From contig OY992836.1 in NCBI GenBank assembly GCA_963921425.1, forward strand, positions 6,525,825 to 6,589,824: DNA of 64,000 nt, in the 5' to 3' direction. Made by a program: the position numbers and the translations under genes. Below are positions 48,301 to 62,460 of this stretch, piece after piece (the stretch's first letter is position 1; each line of letters starts with the position of its first letter). The notes under the pieces were generated by a model. That model was not told the DNA's origin, searched no databases, and saw only the letters and a list, made by a program, of their open reading frames with translations. This stretch comes from Dryas octopetala (lineage: Eukaryota > Streptophyta > Magnoliopsida > Rosales > Rosaceae).

Positions 48301-51258
48301 ATACCCTTGTTTCTAGAGAGATTTTTCTGCGTCTCAAACCAGCGAGCACCAGCTTACTTGGGCCAAGACATACATACACCAAGGCGCATTAACAATAAGA
48401 TTTTCTTTCTATTGCAATAAACCAAGTCAACGGATATGGAAACTTGAGCATTAACCCTGGAAATTCCTGTGAAGAAAGTGAAATTGGAGAATGCACCCAG
48501 TACATATTGAATATCCAATTTGAACAGTATCTAAAGCCTTGCAGAAAAATAGTTCCAAAGAGGATAAGTTTCCTGTGCCTGAAATTACCACTGCTTTGCA
48601 TAATCACCAACATTAGGAAAAATGATATGTTAAAGGCCTTAGTAGTACAGTTTTTTTTTTTTTTTTTGAGGGGAGGGGGATGTGGGGGGGGGGGGGGGGA
48701 GAGACAGAGAGGGGTAACTTGCTCATAATAAGGAAGGGACTGAGTATCATTTTTTTTGAGAGATTTCAATTCATACCCATTCTCATTCCAAGGGTTTTAA
48801 GAAACCCATGCAGTGTAGCATTCCCATTCCAATGTTTGGAAACGCCAAGAATGGAAATGTTGTTATCGTACCAATGAAATTTCATCTTATGAAAGTATAA
48901 ATATAAGGTCACAATTACCATTATCATTTATTCTAAAGTTTCTTTTGAGAATGCAAAACCTCATTTTGTGGGATTTGGATGCCCATGGGAATGGGAAACC
49001 AACCCTTTCATTCTCATATTTGCTCTTACCAAAGATAGAAAAGGAACCTCATCCCATTGCAAACCCATTTTATTAAAAGCAAACGCTACATGATAGTAAT
49101 ATGTATCATTGAACCAGCAGAGAATTGCCAAGCAAGTAAAAAGGGTTCTTCCCCAAGTGCACAGACAACAGTTTACTTTAGTACCAACTACCCACTGACA
49201 GCCAAAGATTGACATAGAATAATGCAAGACGGATAATCCTTTTAGGACTTTCCCAACTGACCATATTTAGCTGACCATGTGAGGTGTCAGCTCATGTATG
49301 GTAAAAGATGACCATACATCAGCTGACACCTCACATGGTCAATTAAATATGGTCAGTTGGGAAGGTCCCAATAGCATTACCCATGCAAGACCTTGGTGGC
49401 CATCATAGGTCATGGGTTTGCAGAAATTCAGTAATGGGAAGATTACACCTATGCCCCTGAACATTAACTTGTATTGCACTTTGCCCCCTAAAATTGACTC
49501 CAACGCCCCCTGAACTATGATTTTGTTGCAATGACAAACTTACCATCAATTGCATCCAATTTTCTATTAAAATTTGACATGTGACATGCACATGACCCCT
49601 TCTATAGGCTATTTTCTCTCTCTCTCTCTCTTCTCTTTTCTGTACAGGCATTTTGTAGTTATTACTTTTTCATATTTTATTGATCAGATTGGAGTTTGGG
49701 ATGATTGAAAGAGCACATAAGACAGGTCTCTTGACAACTCTATACGTTTTCAATCAAGATGAAGCTGTGGAAATGCCAAAAGGTGGCGCTGACATAATAC
49801 ATCCGGCTCTATAGGGACAAAGACAGCTGTCTCAATGGAAGAAAGTGTAGTTCGTGTACAGAGTATACCAAGAAGCTGTTTCAAAGCAGTGATGAGGAAG
49901 GAGCTGTCAACGCCAAGAAAGCAAGAGGAGGAGGCAAAGTGAGGATGAGAAGGGAACGTGGGTGTGGGGGGGGAGGGGGGGAGAGAGTATTTTTCTTGGA
50001 GTAGGTGTGTTGTGGATGTCGTAGAGGAAGAACCAAGGCTGGGTTTGGTTTGACGAAATACCGTAAAAAACTGGACGTTACGTATCAAGTTTTAATAGAA
50101 AACTGGACGGAATTGACGGCAAACCCCAAATTACAACAAATCAAAAGTCAAAATTCAAAACGCATAGGTATAATTTTCCTTTCAGTAATTCATTATTTAT
50201 TGTAGATTTTTACCATTTATTTTTGTGTCTACACACACACAAGCTCCTTGGGCATTTTAATAAGTACATGATTACTAATCCGAATAATGTATTCCTGTTA
50301 AATATATCAACTTCATTTGAAATATAAAAAGAATATATCATCCTCATCTTAAAGAAACTAACTGTTCAAGTCCCTAATAAGAAGAGAACAATGGTGCTCT
50401 ATTCATGCATACCTTATACCATTCTGCCAGTTTTTAATTTAGATGACACCCAGCCAGAGAAAAAAATCCCGGTCCTAAAAGCTCCCTCCTCTACAATTTG
50501 CTTCTGCACTATAACAAAATAAATTACCTTCTCAAGTTGACTGAACGAGTGAACGTATTTCCTAGTACACAAAAAGCACCAATTTATTCTTCAATATCTC
50601 CAAAATTAACCAACTCTTCTTGATCATCTTGAAAACAACTTAGGACATATCCCATCAGCTCATAATCCAATTGCACGAAAGTAACTCTAACAAGAAAACC
50701 CGTGAACATTCAACAAAGCTCTTAAGTTGTCTCACACCACAGTACCACACATCTAGCCTATCACAATGAAGGTACATTTCCTTCATATTCCACCATTTTC
50801 AGAGAAACTAACCAAATGAAAAAATAAAAAGAAGAAAAGGGTACCTGAAAGGTGAGACTAAAGGGGTTCTTAAAGCCACGCTTGGGCAAACGACGTCGCA
50901 GCGGGGTCTGACCACCTTCAAAGCCCAACTTGCCGGACCCTCGAGCCTTCTGACCCTTGTGGCCTCGGCCAGCAGTCTTTCCTTTCCCAGACCCAATCCC
51001 ACGGCCTTTCCTTGTCTTCTGCTTCCTGGGCACCATGCCCCTCAGATCGTTCAAGCTCAGCAGACTGTACGCTCTCACTCCCTGAAACCCAAACCCAACT
51101 TTGTCATTGCTAATGCTTGCATTAGGGTTTGGGCGTTGAAGGAAATGTAAGGATAGGGTTGAGATTGGTGAGGGTGTGAGAGTGAGAGTGGGTTTGTTGC
51201 GGATTGAGGAGCTGAGAATCGAGGTTGAGAGAAGGGATGGGAGTCTTCTTCTTAGCAT
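45358..51258 (-). CDS. Mitochondrial ribosomal protein uL15 (L15), 4 exons
   Basis: Minus-strand exons 50,845-51,258, 46,589-46,672, 46,419-46,508 and 45,358-45,621 join in frame to 283 aa with GT-AG introns. The N-terminus ([18 protein letters not shown]) is Arg/Ser-rich with no acidic residues, a mitochondrial targeting peptide. The bacterial-type L15 core starts near residue 68 with [19 protein letters not shown], the Gly-rich [16 protein letters not shown] and [18 protein letters not shown]. It continues in exons 2-4 with [36 protein letters not shown] and [19 protein letters not shown]. The C-terminal extension ends at TGA 45,358. It is a large-subunit assembly protein that binds 23S rRNA. 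Plastid targeting is less likely but not excluded. Intron 1 is unusually long (46,673-50,844). Confidence 0.9.
48651..48700. repeat. Poly-T followed by poly-G tract
   Basis: About 17 T residues followed by a run of G-rich sequence including about 15 consecutive G. On the transcribed minus strand this reads as C- and A-runs. Confidence 0.9.
49245..49368. mobile_element. Foldback MITE (near-perfect hairpin) in uL15m intron 1
   Basis: Left arm 49,245-49,302 (GGACTTTCCCAACTGACC...) and right arm 49,311-49,368 are near-perfect reverse complements, with only a few mismatches and an 8-nt loop. Each arm itself contains the smaller palindrome AGCTGACC...GGTGTCAGCT. No convincing target duplication was seen. 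Confidence 0.8.
49436..50180. mobile_element. Non-autonomous Mutator-like (MULE) element in uL15m intron 1
   Basis: The ends GGGAAGATTACACC and AGGAAAATTATACC (reverse complement) start inverted repeats of about 100 bp or more that share CCTATGC and TTTTCTATTAAAA. Perfect 9-bp target duplications TTCAGTAAT flank it (49,427-49,435 and 50,181-50,189), the diagnostic MULE size. The 745-bp element encodes no transposase. Its interior has a CT-rich tract and an open minus-strand frame (49,750-50,088) without recognisable domain, possibly a captured gene fragment. Confidence 0.85.
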
Positions 51259-52285
51259 ATTTGATATCTTGGTGTCAATCCGCTATTATTGTGTTTTTTT
51301 ATTGTGTTTCATTGAACCATTACCGTGAGCTGCCTGGTAGGTAAGCTATCTGGGGGGTTTTGCCGTGAGCTGCCCTGGAATCTACAGAGGAGGAGGGTTT
51401 AAGAATTGGGGTTGGAAGGATTTGGGCTCCTTTTTCCCCATTTTTTCCTTTTTTCCTTAATATCTGTTTTGCAACTCAAAGTTTAATTAGCCGATTACAA
51501 ATAAATCATTAAAACTTTTCAATGTTACATATTAATTAATTCACTTTTTCATAATTTTATTTTAGTTACAATCGATTAAAATGAAAAAAAATCAATTATA
51601 ATAAATTAATAAACACACAAAATTATGCATATTTATATTTGTATTGGGTTTATGTTTGACTATTACGAAACAAAATGGCTTATGATTTAGCTCATAAATT
51701 TTGGGCATAATTGTAAACCCCTAAACCTTATTTATATATCATAAACCTCATTGTTATACACTAAACCAAATCAAAAGAAACATGGTAATTTCACACTTAT
51801 AAGTAATGGAAAAAATAGAATGGGCAAATTGGTATTTTCTGACACATCAAAATACATGACATCAGCAAGTGGATTGGATTTAGTGACTAAAGTGAGATAA
51901 AATTTTAAAACTCATTAAACTTTATGGGAAGAGAAAATTTACATTAACCATTATATAATATTAAAATATTTTATTAATTTAAATATAATTTGCTAAAGTT
52001 TAATTCAATTTTCATATTACCATCTAAAATTTATTTTGTTTCACTTTACCACCCATAAGATGTTTCCTTGCCTAGCTCACTGTACTCTTTTACATCCCTT
52101 CGGTCAGCTAGTTGATCAAAATTAATGACTAGGCATTCATTGAAAATCTATTTTTGCTTATATAAAAGGTTTTTTTACACTTTATTTGCCTAAATTTTGG
52201 GATCCATCTTATTTTACCACCTAAATAAATAATTATGTCAATTTACCACCTGAATTTAAAAACTTTTGCAACGTGCAGTATATCC

Positions 52286-52435
52286 AATTTTGTCACTATT
52301 TCCATTTAAAAATAAGGGAGTATTAGTCTTTTCAAGTTAATTTTATACATTAGAAAAATAAAATAATTCAAAAACCCTCACTCTGCCTCCCTCCCACCCC
52401 ACCCCACCACACCCCACCCCACCACACCACACCAG

Positions 52436-52466
<31 letters not shown>

Positions 52467-52897
52467 TTTTTTTTTTTTCTTTCTTTCTTTATTTCTTTAT
52501 CTCTTTCTTACTTTCTTTATGTCTTTCTTTCTTTATGTCTCTTTTTCTTTCTCACTCTCTCTATCTGCAACACAGTCGCCAGAGCACAAAGCTTTAGCCA
52601 GCGACCTTGCCAGCCTCCAAATTAGAGACCAACGACCTTCGATCTGGAGGCCGGAAAGGTCGCCGGCCTCTCTTTATACTCCGACAACTATGTTTAAGAG
52701 AGAGTGAGAAAGAAAAAAAGAAAAAAAGAAAGAGAAAGAGAAAGAGAAGGCTGGTGGGGTAGGGGGAATGAGTGGCTGTGTCTAGAGGCAGAGGAGGGGA
52801 TTGGGGGGGATTCTGAATTATTATTTTTTTCTAAAATATAAAATTGACTTGAAAAAATCAATACACCTTTATTTTTAATAGAAATAGTGACAGAATT
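52286..52897. mobile_element. Inverted-repeat (MULE-like) element with pyrimidine- and purine-rich interior
   Basis: The left arm (52,286-52,380) and right arm (52,810-52,897) are diverged reverse complements sharing GTCACTATTTC, TAAAAATAA and TTTTCAAGTTAATTTTATA. The interior has CCCCACC repeats, a (TTTC)n tract at 52,440-52,550, and a complementary AAAGA-rich tract at 52,705-52,750. Exact ends and target duplication were not resolved, and similarity may extend outward to about 52,180. Confidence 0.6.
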
Positions 52898-53614
52898 GAT
52901 AGTAGTAATTACGATATTGATATATTTTTGTTCAAGTGCTAAACAAGAGTTTTTTTTTAGAAAAAATATTTATGTGATTTTGGGTTTTTATCTTTTGGGC
53001 TAAGTGATTGTGATTAATGGTTGAATTTTACAGTTTTACTTTCATCATAATTTTTTTTTAAAGCAATTTCATGATGTTGAAGTTTGCATTTCTATACTTT
53101 TGGATTTTGCCTTTCATTTGTTATGCTCGTACTTACTTTGTTAATTAAGTTTGTTACCGAGCGCTCAATAGTGTATAATTTTTATGTGTTGAGTGCTCTG
53201 ACCTGGTTTTTCGACTTTTATATTGAGGTTTAACTATGAGATTTTGGGTTTAAACCATAACATAACGCCTCCAAAAAGGTCATTCTACACTATAGGAGGG
53301 TTTGGAGTAACACCGTCGACTTATACTCTAAAAAACGAGTAGAGGAAGCAGCATTGCAAGAAACGACTGCATGTTTTAAAAAAATTTCACCGAACTCTTG
53401 GCAGCGTTATCGAGTGTTCGGTATTATGTGTGAACGTGTGCACCTAAACGGCTTCGAGTTTGATATTTCTTTATTCTAATATAAGACCAAAATGGTCTAT
53501 CACAATGATGACAATAACGATAGGACATGCATAATTATGGCAATGGATTCTTTGATATAGATTTGAAGCTCATTTGAAGAAATTCGTGGCAATTTGACCA
53601 TTTGAGAGAAGGAC

Positions 53615-53777
53615 AATGCTTGGGTATTTATGTTTGAGTACCAACTTTGTACTCATCGTTAATCAAATGAGTCTATGATGGGGTCCACCATCTCAACTCT
53701 ATTTTTCTCTCATAGTGGAGCTCATTTGATTGGTTATGAGTATTAGGTTGGTACTCAAACATGAGTACCTAAGCATT
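53615..53777. mobile_element. Short MITE with long inverted repeats
   Basis: 163 bp with ends AATGCTTGGGT and the inverse of AATGCTTAGGT. The arms share GTTTGAGTACCAAC and AATCAAATGAG over roughly 60 bp. No coding sequence is present. Target duplication is unclear. Confidence 0.75.
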
Positions 53778-56041
53778 TTCCTTGAGAGAATAGCTTGTAC
53801 AGTTGTGGGATACGAAATTGTTTAACATTCATCTAACATAAAGTAGGAAAAATACACAAGTGTACAAAAGATTGTAAATAACATCACCAATAAAATGTAT
53901 ATTAAGGCATAATTGATGTACAAAGCACAAAATCCACCCAAAAGAATCATGCTACCCCCACAAAGGCAGAAACAAAACAAACAAGATGACATGTATTGCA
54001 ATCCACTTTCTTGCTGTGTGCAAAATTTGTTACCCTTTTGTGAATTCATTTGCTGTAGGGTATGAAATTTGCTACACTGGAGGTAATCACCATCCCTCAA
54101 ATGGTGAACTTAGTACGTTCCTTATAGTTTATTATAAATATAACAAGTAGCACATCCATTTTCGTGAAATAGAAGAGACCCAGTTGCATATGCACGAAGG
54201 AGATAAAGGACCAAAGTCACTAAAACTTTCTTTGAAGTCAAACAACCTGTAAAAAAGTTAACAGGGATCAATGTTAGAGATAATGATAAAATCTAAATTA
54301 GCCACCAAAACAATGATCGAGAACTATGAAAACAAAAAAAAAATAAAAAAATTACAAGTTTTGTGTGTGTGTTATAGCTTTTCCTTACCGATTTCACGTT
54401 CAACAACTTATAATCTACCAGCATCAAATGTGACCCCCTCCCAAAAACTTGAGAGTTGAAATGTGCCCTTCTATTTCTATTTGGAGCCAACTAAAACTCT
54501 TCATTTGATAGGGCATGTGTATTATCGATAAAATTGATCATTTTCATATATAATCTCCACTAAAAGTGCCCAATTGGGGAGAGAATCACCTCAGATAATT
54601 TACACATCAAATATAAATTCGCAAAGAGAGACTTATATTTCATGCTTGTTTTTTTCTCAAAAATTATTCTAATAAGTATCAATTGCACTACCAAACTATC
54701 AAAAGGGCAATTGCAAAGTAAGGTGAGGAAAAAGCAAAGCACTTTGGCAGTTTGCACATTTAATAAGTGGTGTGTCATGCAAGGCCCCTTATGAATGGGT
54801 TGATTAAACAAATTCAGAGTGGGAATTTAACTCCCATAGAAGAGATGGAGAGGCTTTACGTGTAAGTCCACATTAAGTTCCATTAGTACCACATTATTTC
54901 TCTGATGTTCCATTAGTTTACATGTGCAAAAAACTAGTGAGGAGTGTGCTTCCCTCTTATCTATTATCATGATATTTTTTTGTTTTTTTTTGTGATTATG
55001 AAATAAGAATAGTTGAGGTGATTACTTGCCATATTTAATTTGTCATTGATGACTCTTAGAAGACTAAAGTTGCTTAGACACCCGGTGTAATTTGTAACAA
55101 AGAACTTATGTCATGCAGTCATATAATTTTATTTTTAGTTGGGAAAAGGGGGATGAAACTGGGCTATCCAACAACTGCCACACAATCATATAATTATTTC
55201 CTAATTAGTTTTTTATTTTAATTTTTTTTTTTGTCGTCTTTGATTGAGGTTGAATAGAACGGTTATTCTATAACTGCAACAATACACCAATATTGGTGAT
55301 GATAGTACTCAGGATCTATAATATTGGTGTTACTGCATTCTTGTTGCTCTTAGATTCTGGGTAGTGGCACAGTTTAACTCGGATGCATACATGTAGTGAC
55401 TTAGCAAAAAGGAAATTTTTTTTAATATACTTTATTGGACTTGTAGTTTTCTTTCTTGAAATCATGTTAAAAAGGCAAAATTGTGAACATGAGTTATGCT
55501 TTTTAGTAGATTCTCTGTCAATTATTAACGGGCTCTGGAGAATGTATGTCAGCTGAAAATGTGTTTAGAATTTTAGATAACTAAAACAAGCCTAATTAAA
55601 GAGGGTGAAATGGCTTTACATTTAAAATTCCAAACCACATTAAGAACAGTACAAGGAGGAATTACAACATTAAAAACTTAAGTCACAAATTAACTCTCAA
55701 TTGTTATTTAATCCGAGGCAACCCTTGGAAGGCTTGAATTGTTCAGTCGTTCATTTCAATCACTATTTGCATAAGATCAAATGTTGTTCGGGATAGACTA
55801 AAGAGGCAACTAGAACAACCAAAAACCCTTTCATCTTTCTAAATCCTCTTCAATTAGGATCCTAATATGCCCATAGCAAAATCCCCAACAACAATTTCTT
55901 GTAGATTCACATATATATAATTTTTTTTTTTAATGCTAGAAGATTCACGTTTTTGTAACCATAAAAATGAACGTCAATTCGGGGTAATTGAGTTTCTAGA
56001 CAAGAATTTTAGACAATTTATTGACTATATATCGACTACAT

Positions 56042-56156
56042 TGCTGCAACATGATTTATAGATGATTTTTCAACAATATATCAAGTTATCAACCATTGCT
56101 GGCTTGTTGCAACATGATTTGTAGATGATTTTTCAACAATAATATATCAACTATAT
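56042..56156. repeat. Direct repeat of about 45 bp
   Basis: TTGCAACATGATTTRTAGATG followed by ATTTTTCAACAATA occurs at 56,042-56,086 and again at 56,112-56,156. Confidence 0.8.
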
Positions 56157-57361
56157 GTTGATCGACACAATATAGGAGTACTTTAGACCTTTCACATGCC
56201 AAAAGAGTTATCAAAAGTTGACATGTTTGCAAAGGGGACCAATTTGGTAAGATTTTCTTCTTTTTATTTGAAGATGTTGTGGCCTTTCAATTGTTATCGT
56301 CTTTATCGCAATTTTCAATTTTGGTTAGATAAGTGTATTGACTCTTGAGAAATGTATTTTATTTTTCCTAAAGTTTGTTTATTTAATTCAGAAAGAAAAC
56401 AAGATGTAAGAAAGCAGTAAAATAAAGGGTTTTTTTTTTTTAAATTTTTTTAAGTCCACTTAAAAAACAAGGCTGATAATCCAATCCACATGCTACAGTA
56501 AATTTCAGCCAGGTTCACTTTAATGAAATGTTTGCGACACGAAACCCACTGAGCGCTCGGTGCACAACACTAAGTAAACGTAGCTATTTGAATTGTATAA
56601 AAATAATACTCATAAATATACTTTATGCATTTTCTTACATAAAAATGTAAAAAACTAATGAATCCAATATAAAACACACAATTCAAGTTTATAAAGTCAC
56701 ATCTACCCGTGTTATAACGTAAAAATGAGAATTTGCTTTTTTTGTTTAAAAAAAAAAACACGCCGAATACTTGACACAAAAAACACGAAAAAATTAGGAC
56801 GTGAATTTTATTTGTAAAAAGTGGACCAATTTTTTATTATGAGTTTATCATTAAAAGCTGTAAAATAAAATTTAAAATAATTTACTGTAAAATAAAATTT
56901 GTGGGTTTGCAATTTGCATTGATTTTGAAATTTGAAGAATTTTGGTGCGAAAGTGGGTTTAAATTATGAAGTAGAGCCACAGCTGAGCCGATGAGCACCT
57001 GTTGGCTGTTGCACTGAATAATTGTCACGGACAGACAGATACAATAGTGAAGATTCTGTAATATGACAAGCTGACGTGGCACTTTAGAGCCGGAAGCAAA
57101 GAGATCTGACGGCGGAGATTAAATCAAAAAATCAAAATCCCGAGAGGAACATAACATGGGTTAAGTGAGGAGGGGAATTTTGGGGAAAGGCTGTCAGCCA
57201 GGTCACTCTATCTTTTCTCGTGGTCGAAATGATTCCTCACTTAAAAATAAAAATAATAAAATTCCAAAACATTTAAAACAAAATTCCAAAAACACCAAAA
57301 TAAATTAAATACGAAATTCTTAATTTGGTCCAAATTTCATGTGCATTTCAAAACCCCCGGC

Positions 57362-57368
57362 TATATAG
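57362..57368 (+). promoter_or_regulatory. TATA box of the actin gene
   Basis: TATATAG lies about 165 bp before the leader intron donor, followed by a CT-rich leader typical of plant actin genes. The start site is expected near 57,395. Confidence 0.65.
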
Positions 57369-57531
57369 ATACCCCTCCCTTATTTCTAGTACACCCTAAT
57401 TCTTCTCCATTTTGAACTTTCGACTCCACTCTCTCAGCCTTGAAGAAAAGAGTGACAGTGAGCCAAGCCTTCGTCTTCAGAGGTTGGCTTGGTATTGTTC
57501 ATCGCAGTCTTCGATCGTCTTCGTCTTCAAG

Positions 57532-58477
57532 GTAATCGAAGCGGATCTGTGAAATTTCTCTGTTTTTAATTCTGAAATTCTGTGTGAATTTTTTAGTTTT
57601 TGGTGAAATTGGGAGTGATTTGAAAATAGCTGGTAGATTGGGGTTTGTTTGTGCCTGATCTGGTGGATTTGATTGTTGTTCTGCTATGTATTTTATTCTT
57701 GGAGTTAGATCTAGAATGAGCTTCGCGATCCATAGTCTCTATGACCGATCGCTCTGTTAGATTGCGATTTTAGTTTTGTTTCTTCGTGTTGAGGTGGTTT
57801 GGTTGTCTGATCTGGTTCTCTTTTCTCTGGATCTTATCCTTTTGATCAGCTTTATGCTTATATTCTTCTTTCCTTTAGATCTGCCTATTTTCGTTTGTTT
57901 CCTCCTTAAAGAAATTAAGTTTTAGAAATTTGATATGCTTGGAAGTTGGAATTGTTGATGTTGCTTATTCAGCGGAAGCATCCAAACTCTGATTGTTTAG
58001 ATTTAAGCTCCATGCAAGTTTTTGGCATTGCCCATATGTAAAAGAAAACAAAATTATAGGAGTAATAGAGGGATAGAGGACTCGGAGCAAGATCTTTTGA
58101 GGAAGAATGTTGAATTTTGCTGATAAATCACAACGATGGCAAAAACATAGCATTTTGTTTTAATTTCTAATAATGGGAGATGATTTGGTTTTGACGTGTT
58201 TGCGTTTAGTTGATTATGAACGTGAATGGGATGCAAACCTTAAGCAGTTTTCATACGTGTGTGTTTATTGATTTGAATAGAATATCATAGGATTTGTGTG
58301 CATGAGATTTTTATGTGATTCTTTCTCAATGAAAATAAAAATGATTTGAAATACGCTAACAAAACTATTTGATACTTCATTTGATCAGTGAGGGAGGTGT
58401 GAGAATATGCCCACTTATATGGGTTGACAGAAGTAGTATATTTTTGTTATATTGATTACTGTGCATTTCTAATTCAG
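57532..58477 (+). other. Actin leader intron
   Basis: A 946-bp intron in the 5' untranslated region. Donor AAG|GTAATCG is at 57,532 and acceptor AATTCAG ends at 58,477, 11 bases before the ATG. Plant actin genes have an intron at this place, and it often raises expression. It is T-rich like expressed plant introns. Confidence 0.85.
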
Positions 58478-58488
58478 GTTTGTAAAAG

Positions 58489-59912
<1,424 letters not shown>

Positions 59913-62387
59913 GCTCTACAAATGTTTTGATGGTGAGTTATTTTTTCAATTTAGTTGGATTTTCGTGTCGTGTCATGTGAACTCGGTTTGGTTGGCAACC
60001 ATATGTGTTGAGGTTGAGGTGGGGTCACGAAAGGAAAAGGGTAAATTCTGATCTTGATGTATCATAGCTTTTCGACCATGTGAGAGGATTGCTTGCAAAG
60101 GCTCTCGGTATATGTGGTGGGCAGAAAAAAATCAATCCAAATTCCATCCTCGCCTTGCCTAATCTGTGGCTCAACCATCTCGTTCAGTAGGATGCTTGTA
60201 GCAGAAGAGTGATTGGGATGTTTCTTTTTTTCTTTTTATTTCCATTTTGTTTTATATTTGACGGTCTTTTTCTTGGGAACATTATTATTAATAGTTTTTA
60301 TTGTATCTGAAATTTTATGGTAGTGTCAGTTTGTGGTCATAAACTGCTATGGAAATTTATATTTAAATACTGGCTTGAAAGCTTGAGAGGAATCTTCGCT
60401 CTTCTTGTTGTGCCTGCATTTTGTTCTTTGGTCAGGGTTTCATTTTGTTCTTTTGTCGTCATACGATGAGCTTACCATTTGTCATTAACCAGCGAGGGCT
60501 TGCCGGTCCATGTTTATTAACATGTTTACTGTCTTTAGTGCCGGATTATTGAGTCCGAAGTCCGAGCCCGTTGAAGGCTATCTTGTTCCTTTCCCTCCCA
60601 TTTAATTAGAATCCAAAATTTAGCAAACCCAGGTAAGGATTATTTTTTTCCTCGACAAGTCTGCTATCTTTTTATTTTATTTGAATGTCAATGATCATCG
60701 TTTGGCTTGTTGGTAAAAACCAAAAGAAAAAAAAAAAAAAGCTTAAAAAGAATTGAAACAATTGGAAGAAATTGAGAAAAGTATATATCACTTCCTCTAG
60801 AAAAGGAGCAAAATGTATTGCAGCACCCTGGACCAAAAATGACCAAAAATAAAAAACGATGCAGCACCTCTCGGCTCTTGAGCATCCTTCTCAAGAATAA
60901 CCAATGTGAAGCCCAAATCTAGCACCAACTGAAGTCCCTCAACAGCTGCCATTAATTTCGTCATTGCTGTCCCAAGGCTTTGTCAATAATGATTTTGTAG
61001 CAACAAGAAGAAAAACTTACCCATACCATTTGTGTACAATGAGTGTCTCCACATTCATGATCATGTGCCAGCCTCATGATGTACCACATGTGAGACACCT
61101 TGTATACAATGGGTGTGTGTAGGATAACCAGCAGCAACAATCCATGGCCATTAAAAACAGTCATTCCTAACATTCCAAATAGATGGAGTCTTCTATCTTA
61201 TACTGGTTCTTTTCATTAAACATCATGCACATCCGAAAGAAGTGAGATAGGAGAAAAGAAGAATTGTTTTGATTAAATTCTGTACTCCATGTCAAATCTT
61301 CGATTTAATCTACTTTGAAGTAAGTTTTCCATAGAATCCCAGTACATATTCTTAGCCAGTTAATTATTCATTGGTAGAAGGAGAATAAGCAGGGGAGATA
61401 ATGGTAAGGATGAAATACGTTCATTTGTTTGCGTACTTCTACTCCATCCCGACCTTCAACCTTTGCTTGTGAGCTTGAAAATCGGACTGTATTGAGCTCA
61501 TGGAAATCTTAAATTGGGTCAACAATTTGAGCTGAGCCCACATTAATGTCCATAAAAAAAAAAAAATACACAAAGCAAAGTAGAACAAAAATAAATAAAA
61601 ATAAAAAATAAATTCTCCAAGAGAATATACATCTTGTTCATTTCACCGGTCAACAGAACTCAAATTGTAACCCATAATCTATTCAGAATCAGAAACACTC
61701 ACTTAGAGAATTATTCAGTTCTACTTTAAACAACTGCAACCTTTTATCAGTAAAAGAATTATTCAGTTCTACTACTTCTTTTCAATATGATTCAAGAGAA
61801 CAAGTTTCTTCTTTTAGAGTCTCTCCATAGATTAAATTTGTACTTAAATTGTAAAGTCCTGTTAAAAAAGAGTCCTAATGTGACTAGCTAAATGCTAGGT
61901 ATTGTATTAAAATTGGATGAATATTATGTTATTACTCAAATGTGTATTTTGTATTTTGTTTTAAGGGTATTTTGAACGGAAGTATAACTCAAATTGAAAA
62001 AGCCTGAAATTTGAAAAGAAAAAGAAGAAAAGTCAAGCAAATCTTACTATAGATTGGTTTGGTTTGTATTGGATTTGTAATCTAAATTGGATTGAATTAG
62101 ATGGTAAAATGTTAAAACCTATTACAAACAGATTGAATGTATATTCATCTAAATAGCAAGTTGGATTGGATTGAATGCATAACCTTTCACCTAACCTAAA
62201 TGAAAATTCTTACTATAAAACTTGTGACAGAATACTCTAATTACAATCAATCAGTTCTAATCTTTCTGATTTTCTTTTCCTACAAAAAAAAAAAAACAAT
62301 CTTTCTAATTAGCTTACTATATCTTTATTAATTAATTTGCTAGATTCTATGAATTAATTTCGCCATTGATCGTCACTAATAAATTGT
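59913..62387. other. Actin 3' flank and intergenic DNA
   Basis: The actin 3' untranslated region probably runs to about 60,400. Beyond it lie a short RNase H-like relic (60,840-60,965), an imperfect inverted repeat at about 61,025-61,125 and A-rich runs. No intact gene is seen. Confidence 0.6.
60840..60965 (-). pseudogene. RNase H-like (RVT_3) fragment
   Basis: One minus-strand frame reads MAAVEGLQLVLDLGFTLVI followed by LEKDAQ. This resembles the AxxEGLQLALDLGF...VxxExDS block of plant RNase H-like domains associated with LINE-type and domesticated sequences. Frameshifts lie upstream and no other domain is present, so it is a relic. Confidence 0.4.
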
Positions 62388-62394
62388 TATAAAA
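62388..62394 (+). promoter_or_regulatory. TATA box of the cysteine-rich peptide gene
   Basis: TATAAAA lies 67 bases before the ATG, within the usual range for a short leader. Confidence 0.6.
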
Positions 62395-62460
62395 ACCCAA
62401 CCATCTTAACATTGTGTACGATCATCAAAAATTGAAGTTGCCTCTCTTTAACACACAACA

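Larger units (their letters stand above)
46673..50844 (-). other. Long first intron of the uL15m gene
   Basis: This 4.17-kb intron has no coding sequence that I can support. It holds a poly-T/poly-G tract (48,651-48,700), a hairpin MITE (49,245-49,368) and a Mutator-like element (49,436-50,180), which account for part of its length. Confidence 0.85.
51259..57361. other. 6-kb intergenic region
   Basis: No gene recognised. It contains the promoter side of uL15m (from 51,259), an inverted-repeat element at 52,286-52,897, a MITE at 53,615-53,777 and a short duplication at 56,042-56,156. The sequence is otherwise AT-rich. Confidence 0.65.

Noticed and set aside
48444..48728. Open frames around the poly-G tract
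   Set aside because: They lie in intron 1 of uL15m, depend on homopolymer runs and have no domain.
61025..61125. Hairpin miRNA precursor candidate
   Set aside because: The inverted repeat is imperfect with many mismatches, and nothing shows a precise mature product. I left it as intergenic structure.
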